Source: Clavibacter capsici (GTDB lineage: Bacteria > Actinomycetota > Actinomycetes > Actinomycetales > Microbacteriaceae). From it: a stretch of DNA of 64,000 bases. Position numbers and translations under genes: made by a program. Every line of letters starts with the position of its first letter. The first letter of the stretch is position 1. Below are positions 17,084 to 25,700 of this stretch, piece after piece. Under the pieces are notes generated by a model. It did no database searches and was not told the origin of the DNA. It worked only from the letters and a program-made list of their open reading frames with translations. The DNA is taken from assembly GCF_001280205.1 (NCBI RefSeq), contig NZ_CP012573.1:2790001-2854000 (forward strand), given 5' to 3'.

Positions 17084-17931
17084 AGCGCGAGGTGCCGGCC
17101 TGGTTCCGGCTGCTGCTCTGCTGGCCGGCGCTGCTCGTGCTCGGCATAGGGCTGCTCGGGCTCCTCACCGTGATCGCGCGTCCTGAGCTGCTCACCCGAC
17201 CCGAGACCCTCATCCCCGGGCTCGTGCTCCTGCTCCTCTGCGTCTCGGCCGTGCGGACCCTGATCCGCGGCGCCCGTGTGCTCGCGGGCATGGTCCGCGG
17301 CGCCCGGCACGAGCTGGCCCGCCCGGCCCGCGAGGCCGCCGCAGCCGAGGACCTCGCCGCCCGGAGCGCCGCGGGGTGGGCGGAGGCGTGCCGCCTGCGG
17401 ACGTCGCTGCTGCGCGGTCAGGCCCCGCCCGGGATCGCCGTCTGGGACGTCGTCGCCGAGCCCGGCGAGGTGTTCCTCTACGACGTGCAGGCCGACTACG
17501 AGCGCTACTACGGGCAGGACGTCACCTACCAGCGCTCCAGCGGCTTCCTCGTCGGGAGCCCCGCCTTCGTGGTCGCCGGGATTGCGGTCGCGGCCATCGG
17601 CGACGCGTCCCGGCGGAGCGCGGCCGAGGCGCAGGCCGCCGCGCAGTGGCGCGAGCTGCAGCCCGTCCGCCTCGTGATCTCCGACCGCCGTCTCCTCTGC
17701 CAGGCCGGCGGGCACTGGCTCTCCTTCTGGTACGCGGGCATGACCGCGGTCTACCCGGAGGTGGCCGAGTGGGCGCTCGTCTGCCAGTTCCCGGACGTCG
17801 AGCCGCTGCGCCTCCGCGGCGTCGACGCGCCCCTCGCCGCCGTGATCACGGTGCTCGGCACGCAGGGCCTCGACGCGCTGCGCGACCACCCGAGCCTGCA
17901 GGCGCTGGGGCCGGTCCCGCCGGACGCGTGA
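17080..17931 (+). CDS. Membrane protein ending the T4SS operon (283 aa)
   Basis: A GTG start overlapping the DUF4913 stop (GTGA at 17080-17083). Residues 7-30 and 42-60 are membrane helices (WFRLLLCWPALLVLGIGLLG and IPGLVLLLLCVSAVRTLI), followed by a helical region and then a soluble domain: VWDVVAEPGEVFLYDVQADY, SSGFLVGSPAFVVAGIAVAA and RLVISDRRLLCQAGGHWLSF. The latter resembles the beta-rich 'short/PH-like' domains found in other actinobacterial proteins of unknown function. It is the last gene of the plus arm and converges with the phosphatase gene 19 bases later. Function unknown; linkage suggests a role in secretion or in protecting the cell envelope. Confidence 0.65.
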   Translation: MKREVPAWFRLLLCWPALLVLGIGLLGLLTVIARPELLTRPETLIPGLVLLLLCVSAVRTLIRGARVLAGMVRGARHELARPAREAAAAEDLAARSAAGWAEACRLRTSLLRGQAPPGIAVWDVVAEPGEVFLYDVQADYERYYGQDVTYQRSSGFLVGSPAFVVAGIAVAAIGDASRRSAAEAQAAAQWRELQPVRLVISDRRLLCQAGGHWLSFWYAGMTAVYPEVAEWALVCQFPDVEPLRLRGVDAPLAAVITVLGTQGLDALRDHPSLQALGPVPPDA

Positions 17932-17950
17932 GCGCCGGGCCGGCGACTGC

Positions 17951-19204
17951 TCAGGCGCCGCCCGCGTAGCGCACGCACACCGCCGACACGTCGTCGCCGA
18001 GCACGCCGCGCGCGGCGGCGTCGGCAGCCGCGTCCATGATGCGGCCGACCGTCTCCGCGGCGTCCGCGGCGGTGCGCACGAGGTCGACGAGCGGGGCGAC
18101 CGAGTCGAGGGATCCGTCGAAGAGGTCGAGCGCGCCGTCGGTGAAGGCGAGCAGGCGGTCGCCGGGCCGCAGCTCGCCGGACGCGGACGCCCAGGTCGCG
18201 CCGGGCACGACGCCGAGCGGCAGGCCGAGCGCCGGCAGCAGCTCGTGCGTGCCGTCCGCGCGCAGGAGCACGGTGAGCCCGTGGCCGCCGTCCACGTACG
18301 CGAACCGGCCGGTGGATCCGTCGACCCGGCAGTGCAGGAACGTCGCGAACGTCTCCGTCGCGTCGAGGTCGGACTGGAGCTGCGCCTGCACCGCGGTCAC
18401 CGTGCGGGCGGCGTCCGGCCCGCGATGCGCCTGGAAGCCGGAGCGCACGGCCGACGCGAGGATCGCGGCGCCCGCGCCCTTGCCCATGACGTCGGCGATG
18501 GTGACGTGCAGCCCGTCGGCGTCCTCGCCCCAGGAGTAGAAGTCGCCGCCCACGCCGCGGGACGGGCGGCTGATGCCGGCGAGGTCGTAGTCGGGCCAGA
18601 GCGGCCGGTCCACGGGCAGGAGCCGCCGCTGGACGTCGCCCGCGAGCTCCTCGTCCCGGCTGTCGCGGAGCTCGCGCTCGACCCACGCGCCCATCTCGTC
18701 GAGGAGCGTCTCCTGCTCGGGCGCGAGCTCGCGCGGCTCGGTGTCCACGAGGCAGAGGGTGCCGACGGTCTGCCCGCCGGAGAGGAGCGGGCGGCCGGCG
18801 TAGAAGCGGATGTGGCGCGGGCCGGTGACGGTGGTGCGGTGGGCGAACCGCTCGTCCTTGGTCGCATCGGGCACCACGAGGATCTCGGGCGCGCGGATCG
18901 CGACGTCGCAGAACGACTGCGACCGGTCGGACAGCAGCGCGACGCCCGCGGGCTGCGGCGACTTCGTGAACTGCTCGGTGTCGTCGACGAGGTTGATCTC
19001 CGCGATGGGCACGTCGAACAGCTCGCGCGCGATGCGGGTGACGCGGTCGAAGCGCTCCTCCGCGGTGGATCCGACGAGCCGCAGGTCGTGCACGGCGCGC
19101 AGCCGGGCCGCCTCGGCCTCGCCGCGTGGCGGATGGGCGTCGACCGTGGCGCCGCCCGCGGGATCCGAGCCGCCCTGCCGCGCGACGGGTTCCTGCATGG
19201 CCAT
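17951..19204 (-). CDS. GAF-SpoIIE (PP2C-type) phosphatase, RsbU-like (417 aa)
   Basis: Starts MAMQEPVARQGGSDPAGGAT. Residues about 40-185 form a GAF domain (FDVPIAEINLVDDTEQFTKS, SFCDVAIRAPEILVVPDATKD), and about 200-417 a SpoIIE/PP2C domain with the metal-binding motifs GVGGDFYSW, IADVMGKGAGAA, YVDGGHGL, FTDGALDLFDG and GDDVSAVCV. Such enzymes dephosphorylate STAS anti-anti-sigma proteins; the GAF domain would make it respond to a small ligand or redox state. Transcribed in the same direction as, and 180 bases after, the next phosphatase gene, it may have its own promoter. It probably acts on the STAS protein at 21125-21463. Confidence 0.85.
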   Translation of the reverse strand: MAMQEPVARQGGSDPAGGATVDAHPPRGEAEAARLRAVHDLRLVGSTAEERFDRVTRIARELFDVPIAEINLVDDTEQFTKSPQPAGVALLSDRSQSFCDVAIRAPEILVVPDATKDERFAHRTTVTGPRHIRFYAGRPLLSGGQTVGTLCLVDTEPRELAPEQETLLDEMGAWVERELRDSRDEELAGDVQRRLLPVDRPLWPDYDLAGISRPSRGVGGDFYSWGEDADGLHVTIADVMGKGAGAAILASAVRSGFQAHRGPDAARTVTAVQAQLQSDLDATETFATFLHCRVDGSTGRFAYVDGGHGLTVLLRADGTHELLPALGLPLGVVPGATWASASGELRPGDRLLAFTDGALDLFDGSLDSVAPLVDLVRTAADAAETVGRIMDAAADAAARGVLGDDVSAVCVRYAGGA

Positions 19205-19384
19205 GTGCTTCCCCCCTGCGGATCGGGCGCCGTGCGAGTCGGACGGGGACCCGTCCGCCTCGCGATCCCCCCGGATCGCGGCGCCTGCTTCGAGTGTATG
19301 CGCCTGGTTCGGAGCCCTCCCCGGATCAGGCGGGCGCGACCGCCCGGCCCGCGTCGGACGACCGCGCGCCCCGCGCCGCCGCCC

Positions 19385-20710
19385 TCACGCCTCGCGGCGC
19401 AGCACCAGCACGGTCACGTCGTCCGGGTTCGCCTGCTCGGCGGCGAGCCCGGTGATCCGCTCCACCAGCTCGTCCGCCGACGACGACGCCCGCGCCAGTT
19501 CCGCCACGTGGTCCACGGCGCGGAGCGTGCCGTCGAAGAGGTCGAGCACGCCGTCGCTGAAGGTGACGATGAGGTCGCCCGGCCCGAGCGCCAGCTCGTG
19601 CGCGCCCCAGCCGCCGCCCGGGACCCCGACCGGCAGGTCCGTGGACTCGAGCCGCTCGTGCGTGCCGTCCGCGCGCACCAGCGCGGAGAGGCCGTGGCCC
19701 GCGTCCGCGTAGAGCACGGTGTGGTCCTCGGCGCGCACGCGCGCGTGGAACACCGTCGCGAAGGACGCGGCCGCGCTGAGCTCGGCGGTGAAGCAGTCGG
19801 CGGTGCGCTCGATGGCGGCGACCGGATCCGGCACGTTCTTGGCGCTGCGGACGACCGCGCGCGCGGTGGCCGCGATGATCCCGGCGCCCACGCCCTTGCC
19901 CATCACGTCGCCGAGGGTGAAGGCGAGGCCCTCCTTCACCGGGTACCAGTCGAAGAAGTCGCCGCCCACGGCCTTCGACGGCAGGCAGGCGCCCGCGACC
20001 TGGTAGCCCGGCAGCGGCACGCTGGTCGTCGGCAGGAGCGCCTGCTGCACGATGGACGCGCGGGTCATCTCCTCCTCGCTCAGCCGCTCGCGGGCGCGGG
20101 ACGCCTCGAGGCTGAGCCGCGTGCGGCGGGACAGCTCGTTGACCACGAGCGCCGCGACCCCGAAGGCCAGCGCGCTGAAGAAGCCCCGCCACAGCTCGTT
20201 CGCGTTCTGCTTCCCGAGCCCCAGCAGGAGCGGGAGGCCGAGGGTGATGTAGACGCCGACGAACGCGACGAGCACGTTCCACCGGCCCGGGTTCATGCTC
20301 AGCCAGACCACGGGGAGGATCACGAGGGACCCGAACACGGACGTGTTCTCGCCCGTCCCGATCCGCAGCAGGCCGACGGCGAGGAAGTCGAGCGCGGGCA
20401 CGGCGACGACGAAGCGCGCGAGGTCGCGGCGCAGGGAGACGAGGACCGCCAGGGCGGTGGCGACCGCGAGGATCCCGCAGGAGATGACGAGCGCGCGCGG
20501 CGCCGTGACCCCGAGCGACGGCACGGCGAGGCTGGTGAGCACCGCCAGCACGAACAGCACCAGCATGGGCAGCTGCTTGAGGATGGGAGTGGGTCCGGCC
20601 GCGCCGGACGTCCCCGTGCGGGCGACGGACTCCGGGATCCAGACCGCTCGGATGACCCACTCGGGCAGCGCGGGGAGGGCCAGCCGGGGGGCACGCGCGG
20701 GCGGGGTCAT
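19385..20710 (-). CDS. Membrane-bound SpoIIE phosphatase, RsbU-like (441 aa)
   Basis: The ATG at 20710 overlaps the stop of the RsbW-like gene by one base (TGATG). About six membrane helices occupy residues 45-200 (MLVLFVLAVLTSLAVPSLGV, LVISCGILAVATALAVLVS, VLVAFVGVYITLGLPLLLGL, FFSALAFGVAALVVNELS), then a coiled linker (SLEASRARERLSEEEMTRAS) and a SpoIIE/PP2C domain: AVGGDFFDWYPV, LGDVMGKGVGAG, YADAGHGLSAL, TFSDGVLDLFDG, PDDVTVLVL. It should sense a membrane or envelope signal and dephosphorylate the STAS antagonist. It is the third gene of a tightly overlapped operon. Confidence 0.87.
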   Translation of the reverse strand: MTPPARAPRLALPALPEWVIRAVWIPESVARTGTSGAAGPTPILKQLPMLVLFVLAVLTSLAVPSLGVTAPRALVISCGILAVATALAVLVSLRRDLARFVVAVPALDFLAVGLLRIGTGENTSVFGSLVILPVVWLSMNPGRWNVLVAFVGVYITLGLPLLLGLGKQNANELWRGFFSALAFGVAALVVNELSRRTRLSLEASRARERLSEEEMTRASIVQQALLPTTSVPLPGYQVAGACLPSKAVGGDFFDWYPVKEGLAFTLGDVMGKGVGAGIIAATARAVVRSAKNVPDPVAAIERTADCFTAELSAAASFATVFHARVRAEDHTVLYADAGHGLSALVRADGTHERLESTDLPVGVPGGGWGAHELALGPGDLIVTFSDGVLDLFDGTLRAVDHVAELARASSSADELVERITGLAAEQANPDDVTVLVLRREA

Positions 20711-21132
20711 CAGGACGCCTCGGGCTCGATCCGGGTCCGGCGCACGCTCCACACGTTCTCGCCGTCCACCCGCTCGTAGGTCAGCTCGTCGCAGAGCATC
20801 TGCACCATGGCCAGGCCGCGGCCCGACTCGGCGTCGACGCCCGGCATCTCGCGCGGGGAGAGGCGGAAGTCGCCGGGCTCGGATCCGTCGCTCAGCCGGG
20901 CGCTCATGACGCCGTCGTCGACCGTGACGCTCACGACGCACGTGACGCCCTGCCCGTGGTCGGCGTGCTCGATCACGTTGGACGCGAGCTCGACCAGCGC
21001 GGTCTCGAAGGCCATCCGGTCGAGCGCGCCCACGTCGGGGCGGTCGTCCCAGAGTCCGGCGACGAGGTCGTGCACCGCGTCGACGTCGTCGGGCGGGGAC
21101 TGGAGCCGGAGGCTGCGGGTCGTCTCAGTCAC
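20710..21132 (-). CDS. RsbW-like anti-sigma factor serine kinase (140 aa)
   Basis: A GHKL-type ATPase: N-box FETALVELASNVIEHAD, then G1-like GDFRLSPREMPG and G2-like ESGRGLAMVQMLCDEL, ending in a strand. These are the HATPase_c_2/RsbW motifs. RsbW-type kinases bind and inactivate a sigma factor and phosphorylate a STAS antagonist on Ser. Its start overlaps the STAS gene by eight bases and its stop overlaps the phosphatase start, so the three are made together. No sigma factor gene is in the operon or window, so its target is unknown. Confidence 0.85.
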   Translation of the reverse strand: MTETTRSLRLQSPPDDVDAVHDLVAGLWDDRPDVGALDRMAFETALVELASNVIEHADHGQGVTCVVSVTVDDGVMSARLSDGSEPGDFRLSPREMPGVDAESGRGLAMVQMLCDELTYERVDGENVWSVRRTRIEPEAS

Positions 21133-21463
21133 GGTAGGCCGCCTCGGCCGTGGGGGTGGAGACCAGGACGCGGTCGAGGTTGGAGAGCTGCAGCACCATC
21201 ACGACCTGCGGGCCGGGCGCCGCGATGCGGAGGTCGCCGCCGGCGTCGCGCGCGGCGCGGAGGCCCGCGATGAGGGCGCCGAGCCCGGAGGAGTCGATGA
21301 ACTCGACGCCGGCGAGGTCGACGAGGATCCGCGGCGGGCCCGCGTCCAGCGCGTCGTGGATGGCCTGTCTCAGCTCGGGAGCTGCGGCCATGTTGAGCAG
21401 GCCGGATGCGGTGACGACGGTGACGTCGTCCTCGCGTCGTGCGGTGGCGGTCGTGAGCGCCAT
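21125..21463 (-). CDS. STAS-domain anti-anti-sigma factor, RsbV-like (112 aa)
   Basis: Starts MALTTATARREDDVTVVTAS with a GGGGGACCC purine run before the ATG at 21463. The STAS signature VEFIDSSGLGALIAGLRAA lies at about residues 50-68; the SS pair contains the serine normally phosphorylated by an RsbW kinase, and the SGLG turn is intact. The unphosphorylated form should bind the kinase encoded next and release the sigma factor. It is the first gene of the operon, whose promoter must lie in the 264-base divergent region up to 21727. Confidence 0.88.
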   Translation of the reverse strand: MALTTATARREDDVTVVTASGLLNMAAAPELRQAIHDALDAGPPRILVDLAGVEFIDSSGLGALIAGLRAARDAGGDLRIAAPGPQVVMVLQLSNLDRVLVSTPTAEAAYRD

Positions 21464-21727
21464 GGGTCCCCCTCGGTGATGCGGTGCGGCGACGTCGACA
21501 TCCCCCGATGCGGCCGTCGGACGGCGCCGGTCCCGGCGGTGCCCCGCCCGGATCCCCTGCATCCGCCGCCGACATCCTCTCATCCAACGGGCGAGGAAAT
21601 ACGATGGTGTCCGGGTACCGCGGCATGTCCGCGCGGCGCACCCGCCTGGCGACCGGATCGGCGTCCCGGCAGGATGCGTCTGACCCGAACCACGAGCGCG
21701 GCCGGAGCGGCCGAACGAGGAGAGAAC

Positions 21728-22087
21728 GTGTCCACCGCACCCGAGCACCTCCCGACCGAGCGCCGGATCACGCGCCAGGCGATCGAGACCTCCGTCGCGC
21801 TCGCCTGGAACGCGGAGGGCGAGATCCGCGGGCTGCCGCCGCTCGCCTGGCAGCTCGGCGGACCGTGGGAGGGCGTGCACTTCTCCGGCGACGCGGACGC
21901 CTACGCGCCGGAGCTGCGACGCGAGGTGATCGAGGCGTGGATCGCGGGGCTCGGCCTCGCCGACGCCATCGACCCCACCGACGGCCCCCTCACGCGCCGC
22001 GGCGACGACATGGTCTGGACGGGCGCGCTCGACGAGGTCGTGTTCGAGCTGCGGTACCCGGCGGGCCCCGCCGGCGACGACGCCTAG
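21728..22087 (+). CDS. Hypothetical acidic protein (119 aa)
   Basis: A GTG start preceded by GAGGAGAG. The protein reads VSTAPEHLPTERRITRQAIE, then VALAWNAEGEIRGLPPLAWQL, APELRREVIEAWIAGLGLAD and VWTGALDEVVFELRYPAG. It is soluble, acidic and mixed alpha/beta with no recognisable family motif. It is divergent from the STAS operon and ends by overlapping the stop of the convergent phosphatase-like gene by four bases. No function can be proposed. Confidence 0.6.
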   Translation: MSTAPEHLPTERRITRQAIETSVALAWNAEGEIRGLPPLAWQLGGPWEGVHFSGDADAYAPELRREVIEAWIAGLGLADAIDPTDGPLTRRGDDMVWTGALDEVVFELRYPAGPAGDDA

Positions 22088-22716
22088 GCGCCGGCAGCCG
22101 GCTGCTCCCGCTCGCGCCACCCGGATCCGTCGCGCTCCAGCTCGATGAGCTGCCCGTTCGCCCACACGAGCGAGCGCGTGAGCGCGGGCGACCGCCCGAG
22201 GGCCGTGAGGTAGAGCACGCGCAGCAGGTAGCCGTGGGCGACCACGAGGGTGGTGCGCGGATCCGCCGCCACGTCGTCGAGGACCGCGCGCGCCCGCACG
22301 GCCGCCGCCGCCCACGTCTCGCCGCCGCCGGGCGCCGCGGGCTCGCCGTCGTCGCCCGTGAGCCACGCCGCGAACGCCGCGCCGTGCACGGGCCCGCGCA
22401 GCTCGTCGCGCGTGATCCCCTCGAAGCCGCCGAAGTCGAGCTCCACCAGCTCGGCGCGCGGCTCGGGCACGACGCCCGGCGCGACGCCCTGCTCCTGCAG
22501 GATCCGCGCGGTGCTGCGGGCGCGCACGAGCGTGCTCACGAGGATCCGCTCCACGCCCTCCCCGCGCAGCCGCGCCGCGAGAGGCGCCAGCTGCTCGGCC
22601 GCGTCGTCGCCCACGTCGACGTCGGTGCGGGAGTTGTACCGGTACTCCCGGTTCCAGGGCGTCTGCGCGTGCCGGGTGAGGAGCAGGCGCGCGGGCGCGG
22701 CCGGGGGTGTCTGCAT
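22084..22716 (-). CDS. Histidine phosphatase family protein, phosphoglycerate mutase-like (210 aa)
   Basis: Starts MQTPPAAPARLLLTRHAQTP. The RHG-type motif is LLTRHAQTPWN with the catalytic His, followed by ILVSTLVRARSTARIL, the Glu-bearing ELVELDFGGFEGITRDEL and the second catalytic His in TLVVAHGYLLRVL. These are all the features of the cofactor-dependent PGM/histidine phosphatase superfamily. RHA instead of RHG is a usual variant. Substrate unknown; small actinobacterial members act on sugar phosphates, nucleotides or phosphorylated proteins. A longer start at 22740 is possible. Confidence 0.85.
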   Translation of the reverse strand: MQTPPAAPARLLLTRHAQTPWNREYRYNSRTDVDVGDDAAEQLAPLAARLRGEGVERILVSTLVRARSTARILQEQGVAPGVVPEPRAELVELDFGGFEGITRDELRGPVHGAAFAAWLTGDDGEPAAPGGGETWAAAAVRARAVLDDVAADPRTTLVVAHGYLLRVLYLTALGRSPALTRSLVWANGQLIELERDGSGWREREQPAAGA

Positions 22717-22805
22717 GCGTCCATCCAACCCGGATCTCACCCGCGGCTGTGCGGCGTCGCCGCGGGCCGTCCGTCGCGCCGCACCCCGGACTAGCGTCGC
22801 AGGGG

Positions 22806-23132
22806 ATGACCAGGAGCCGGACCCGCGCCGCCCCGCCCGCCGTCCGCGTCGCCCTCGCCGCGGCGAGCGCGGCGTACCTCGTGAACTGCGCCATCGGGAT
22901 CGCGGCGGCCACGCGGATCCTCCCGCCCCGGCCCGAGCTGCGCCTCCACCACCGCGCCTACGTGCTGACGAGCGCCCTCACCGCCGTCGCGCTCGCGTCG
23001 CCGCTCTGGGCCGGAGCCGCCGCGCGCCCCGCCGCCGTCCGTGCCGCCCTCCGGCTCGCCCCCGCCCTGATCCCGCTCGCCGCGCTCCCCGCGTCGGCAC
23101 CCGCACCCGCCGGCATCCCGCCGTCGCCCTGA
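22806..23132 (+). CDS. Small membrane protein, hypothetical (108 aa)
   Basis: Starts [20 protein letters not shown]. Three hydrophobic segments are visible ([40 protein letters not shown] and a C-terminal [16 protein letters not shown]). A TAGCGT box at 22792-22797 lies eight bases before the ATG and there is little room for a ribosome binding site, so the transcript may be leaderless. No family recognised. Confidence 0.5.
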   Translation: MTRSRTRAAPPAVRVALAAASAAYLVNCAIGIAAATRILPPRPELRLHHRAYVLTSALTAVALASPLWAGAAARPAAVRAALRLAPALIPLAALPASAPAPAGIPPSP

Positions 23133-23181
23133 CCGCCGCCCCCTGGTACGCCTGGGGCACCCTCACCGCCTGGAGAGACCC

Positions 23182-23985
23182 ATGGAGTTCCTCGACGTCC
23201 TGCGCGCCCGCAAGACCACCAACGGGGCGTTCCTGCCCGACCCGGTGAGCGAGGAGCACCAGCGGCTCCTCATGGAGGTCGCCGGCCGCGCGCCCTCGCA
23301 GCTCAACAGCCAGCCGTGGCGCTTCGTCCTCGTGGAGGAGCGCGACACCATCGAGCGGATCGCCGACATCAGCGGCGAGAGCATGACCGAGACGATGTCG
23401 AACGGCACCTTCTTCGAGCGCTACAAGCACCACTTCCGCTTCTCGCAGGAGGAGATGGACCGGCGCCGCGACGGGATGCTCTTCGACAAGCTGCCCGCGC
23501 CGCTGCGGCCGTTCACCAAGCAGGCGTTCACGCCGCGCGGGCAGGGCCTCATGAACGCGCTGCGGGTCCCGCAGACCCTCGGCCGCGAGAACCGCCGGCT
23601 CGTCGCGGGCAGCCCGCTGCTCGTCGGCGTGATGCTCGACCGCGCGGAGGAGCGGCCCGAGTCCCTCGCGTCGTTCTACTCGACGTTCTCGATGGGCGCC
23701 GCGATGGAGAACCTGTGGCTCACGACGGGCGCGATCGGCATGGGGATCCAGTTCATCTCGTTCCCCATGGAGATCCGCGCGCAGTGGGCCCGCGTCGAGG
23801 AGCTGCTGCGCGTGCCGCCGGAGCTCCAGCTCATGGCCGTGTACCGGCTCGGCTACCTGCCGCCCGAGGCCCGCCGCCCCGCGATCGACTGGTCGAGTCG
23901 CGAGCGCAAGCGCCCGTCGCAGTACGTCTTCCGCGGCACGTGCGACACCCCGCAGGAGGGGTGGGACGAGCCGGCGCCGAGCTGA
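23182..23985 (+). CDS. Nitroreductase family FMN oxidoreductase (267 aa)
   Basis: Starts [20 protein letters not shown]. The FMN-binding motif of nitroreductases is [16 protein letters not shown] at about residues 35-50, and a later [19 protein letters not shown] and GIGMGIQF match the dimer/cofactor region ([12 protein letters not shown]). A long helical insert at about 75-130 ([20 protein letters not shown]) is larger than in minimal nitroreductases. It would reduce nitro or quinone compounds or halogenated aromatics with NAD(P)H; the real substrate is not visible. A GGAGAGACCC precedes the ATG. Single-gene unit. Confidence 0.85.
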   Translation: MEFLDVLRARKTTNGAFLPDPVSEEHQRLLMEVAGRAPSQLNSQPWRFVLVEERDTIERIADISGESMTETMSNGTFFERYKHHFRFSQEEMDRRRDGMLFDKLPAPLRPFTKQAFTPRGQGLMNALRVPQTLGRENRRLVAGSPLLVGVMLDRAEERPESLASFYSTFSMGAAMENLWLTTGAIGMGIQFISFPMEIRAQWARVEELLRVPPELQLMAVYRLGYLPPEARRPAIDWSSRERKRPSQYVFRGTCDTPQEGWDEPAPS

Positions 23986-24070
23986 TCCGTCCGCCCGCGC
24001 GCCTCGTTCTGGGGGCGGGCGCCGGCGCCGAGCGGGGCAGCGGCGGGATCCGCGCCCGTAGGGTCGGAGC

Positions 24071-25042
24071 ATGGCCAGCGGCGCGTGGGTGCGCATCCCG
24101 TCCCCGAGCACGCGGCAGCGCTGGCTCCTCACGTTCGGATCGCTCGCGATCGTCTCCCTCTTCCTCTGGACACCCGTGGGCGGCCTGACGCGCGTCGTCG
24201 ACGAAGCCGTGGGCCCGTCGCCGGTCATCCGGGTGGGCCTGCCGATCCTGCTGGCACTCGCGGTCCTCGGCATCGCGTACCTCATCGTCGCCGAGCGCAC
24301 GCAGCCGCCCGCGATCGACGTGGCGCGCGGCGTCCTCCGCATTGGTCGCAAGGAGTGGGGTTTCCCGGAGATCACGGGCGCCCGGATCGAGCTGACCGGC
24401 GGGGAGGGGGACGACACCCTCGTGCTGCGCTTCACCACGACCGGTGGAGAGAGCTGCAGCGTCGTGGTCTCCACGCGAGAGGGCGTGCGGCTCGCCGACG
24501 ACCAGCGGGACGCTCTCCTCGCCGCCATCCACGGATCCCGCATCGCACCGCCCCGCTCGAAGGACGACCCGCACGGCCGCTTCGCGCACGTCGAGTTCCC
24601 CGGCCACCTGACTCTCGAGGACGCCGCCGCGCTCGTCGACGGCAGCGGGACCGCGGACCCGACAGCCGCCCTCGCCGGGCGGGGGCTCGGGTCGGGCTCG
24701 CGCAACGTCCACCGTGCCGGGACGACGCCCCGCATCCCGCGGCAGAGCGCCCGATCCCAGTACGTCATCGCCGCCTTCGCGATCCTCCTCGGGCTCGGTG
24801 CGACCGTCGTCTCGGTGTTCCATCCGGACGTGCTCTTCGGCCGCCAGGACATCCCGGTGCTCGGCATCGCCCTGGTCATGCTGCCGGGCGGGATCGCGTA
24901 CGCGTTCATCATCCGCCGCGACGCCCGCCGTGCGGCCGCGCAGCGCGCCGCCGTCGACGCGGCCCGCGCGGAGGCCGAGCGCGAGGGGTCCGCCGAGTCC
25001 GCCGAAGCGCGCGACCCCGCCCGCCCCGCCGACGGGAGCTGA
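24071..25042 (+). CDS. Membrane protein of unknown function, first of a paralogous pair (323 aa)
   Basis: Starts MASGAWVRIPSPSTRQRWLL. Two membrane helices near the N-terminus (LLTFGSLAIVSLFLWTPVGG and VGLPILLALAVLGIAYLIVA) precede a beta-rich cytoplasmic domain with DVARGVLRIGRKEWGFPEIT, LRFTTTGGESCSVVVSTREG and the phrase HGRFAHVEFPGHLTLEDAAALV. Two further helices lie at about 235-285. The first 200 residues parallel the next gene (WVRIP.P..RQR, then GSRI.PP, then D..GRF.H..FPG.L), showing duplication. A TAGGGT at 24059-24064 sits six bases before the ATG, suggesting a leaderless transcript. The C-terminal 40 residues are a charged coil. Confidence 0.7.
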   Translation: MASGAWVRIPSPSTRQRWLLTFGSLAIVSLFLWTPVGGLTRVVDEAVGPSPVIRVGLPILLALAVLGIAYLIVAERTQPPAIDVARGVLRIGRKEWGFPEITGARIELTGGEGDDTLVLRFTTTGGESCSVVVSTREGVRLADDQRDALLAAIHGSRIAPPRSKDDPHGRFAHVEFPGHLTLEDAAALVDGSGTADPTAALAGRGLGSGSRNVHRAGTTPRIPRQSARSQYVIAAFAILLGLGATVVSVFHPDVLFGRQDIPVLGIALVMLPGGIAYAFIIRRDARRAAAQRAAVDAARAEAEREGSAESAEARDPARPADGS

Positions 25043-25045
25043 CGC

Positions 25046-25684
25046 GTGGCCGACGACGGGTGGGTGCGGATCCCGCCGCCGACCTACCGGCAGCGCCTGG
25101 TCATCGGCGGCTTCTGGACGCTCGCCGTCGCGTACGTCGGCGGCAACCTCTTCGTCACGCTCGGCCGACACCTCGAGGATGCGCTCGGCGGCGGCATCCT
25201 CACGGTCATCGCCACGGTGGCTGTCGGCCTCGTGATCGCCCAGTCGCTGGTGATCCTGCTCGTCACGCGCGCGTCACCCGCGCTGGACATCCACGCGACT
25301 CGCGGCGTCATCCGCCCGCGCGGTCGGGTGCGGCCGTTCGCGGACCTCGTCGGAGCGCTCGTGGAGCAGCCCGCGATCCCCCCGGAATCCCGCTACGACA
25401 AGCCGCGCACGCGCCCGGCCCGCGACCCGCTCTCCCTCCGCCTCGACCTCGCCGGGGGCGGCCGATTCCGCGTCGTGCTCGCGATCGGCCCCACCACGAC
25501 CATCACGCCCGAGCGCGCCGAGGCGCTGATCGCGGCCGTCCGCGGCTCCCGCATCCAGCCGCCCACGGCGTCCTACGACCCCGACGGCCGCTTCACCCAC
25601 CTCAACTTCCCCGGGCGCCTCGACATCCCCGACACGATCCGCCTGATCGAGGACCCGCAGCGCGCCCGCGCCCAGCTCCGCTGA
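25046..25684 (+). CDS. Membrane protein of unknown function, second of a paralogous pair (212 aa)
   Basis: Begins at 25046 as MADDGWVRIPPPTYRQRLVI, three bases after the previous stop. It has two membrane helices (VIGGFWTLAVAYVGGNLFVT and ILTVIATVAVGLVIAQSLVI), then the same soluble domain as its neighbour (IHATRGVIRPRGRVRPFADL, AEALIAAVRGSRIQPP, DPDGRFTHLNFPGRLDIPDT). It lacks the extra C-terminal helices of the first copy. The PH-like strand pattern after a membrane hairpin suggests a peripheral membrane role, but no function is known. Confidence 0.7.
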   Translation: MADDGWVRIPPPTYRQRLVIGGFWTLAVAYVGGNLFVTLGRHLEDALGGGILTVIATVAVGLVIAQSLVILLVTRASPALDIHATRGVIRPRGRVRPFADLVGALVEQPAIPPESRYDKPRTRPARDPLSLRLDLAGGGRFRVVLAIGPTTTITPERAEALIAAVRGSRIQPPTASYDPDGRFTHLNFPGRLDIPDTIRLIEDPQRARAQLR

Positions 25685-25700
25685 CCGGAGCGCCGATCCG

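Noticed and set aside
18245-20779. Long plus-strand open frame opposite the SpoIIE genes
   Set aside because: Antisense to the phosphatase genes, no motifs, biased composition (Arg, Gly, Ala, His); a shadow frame.
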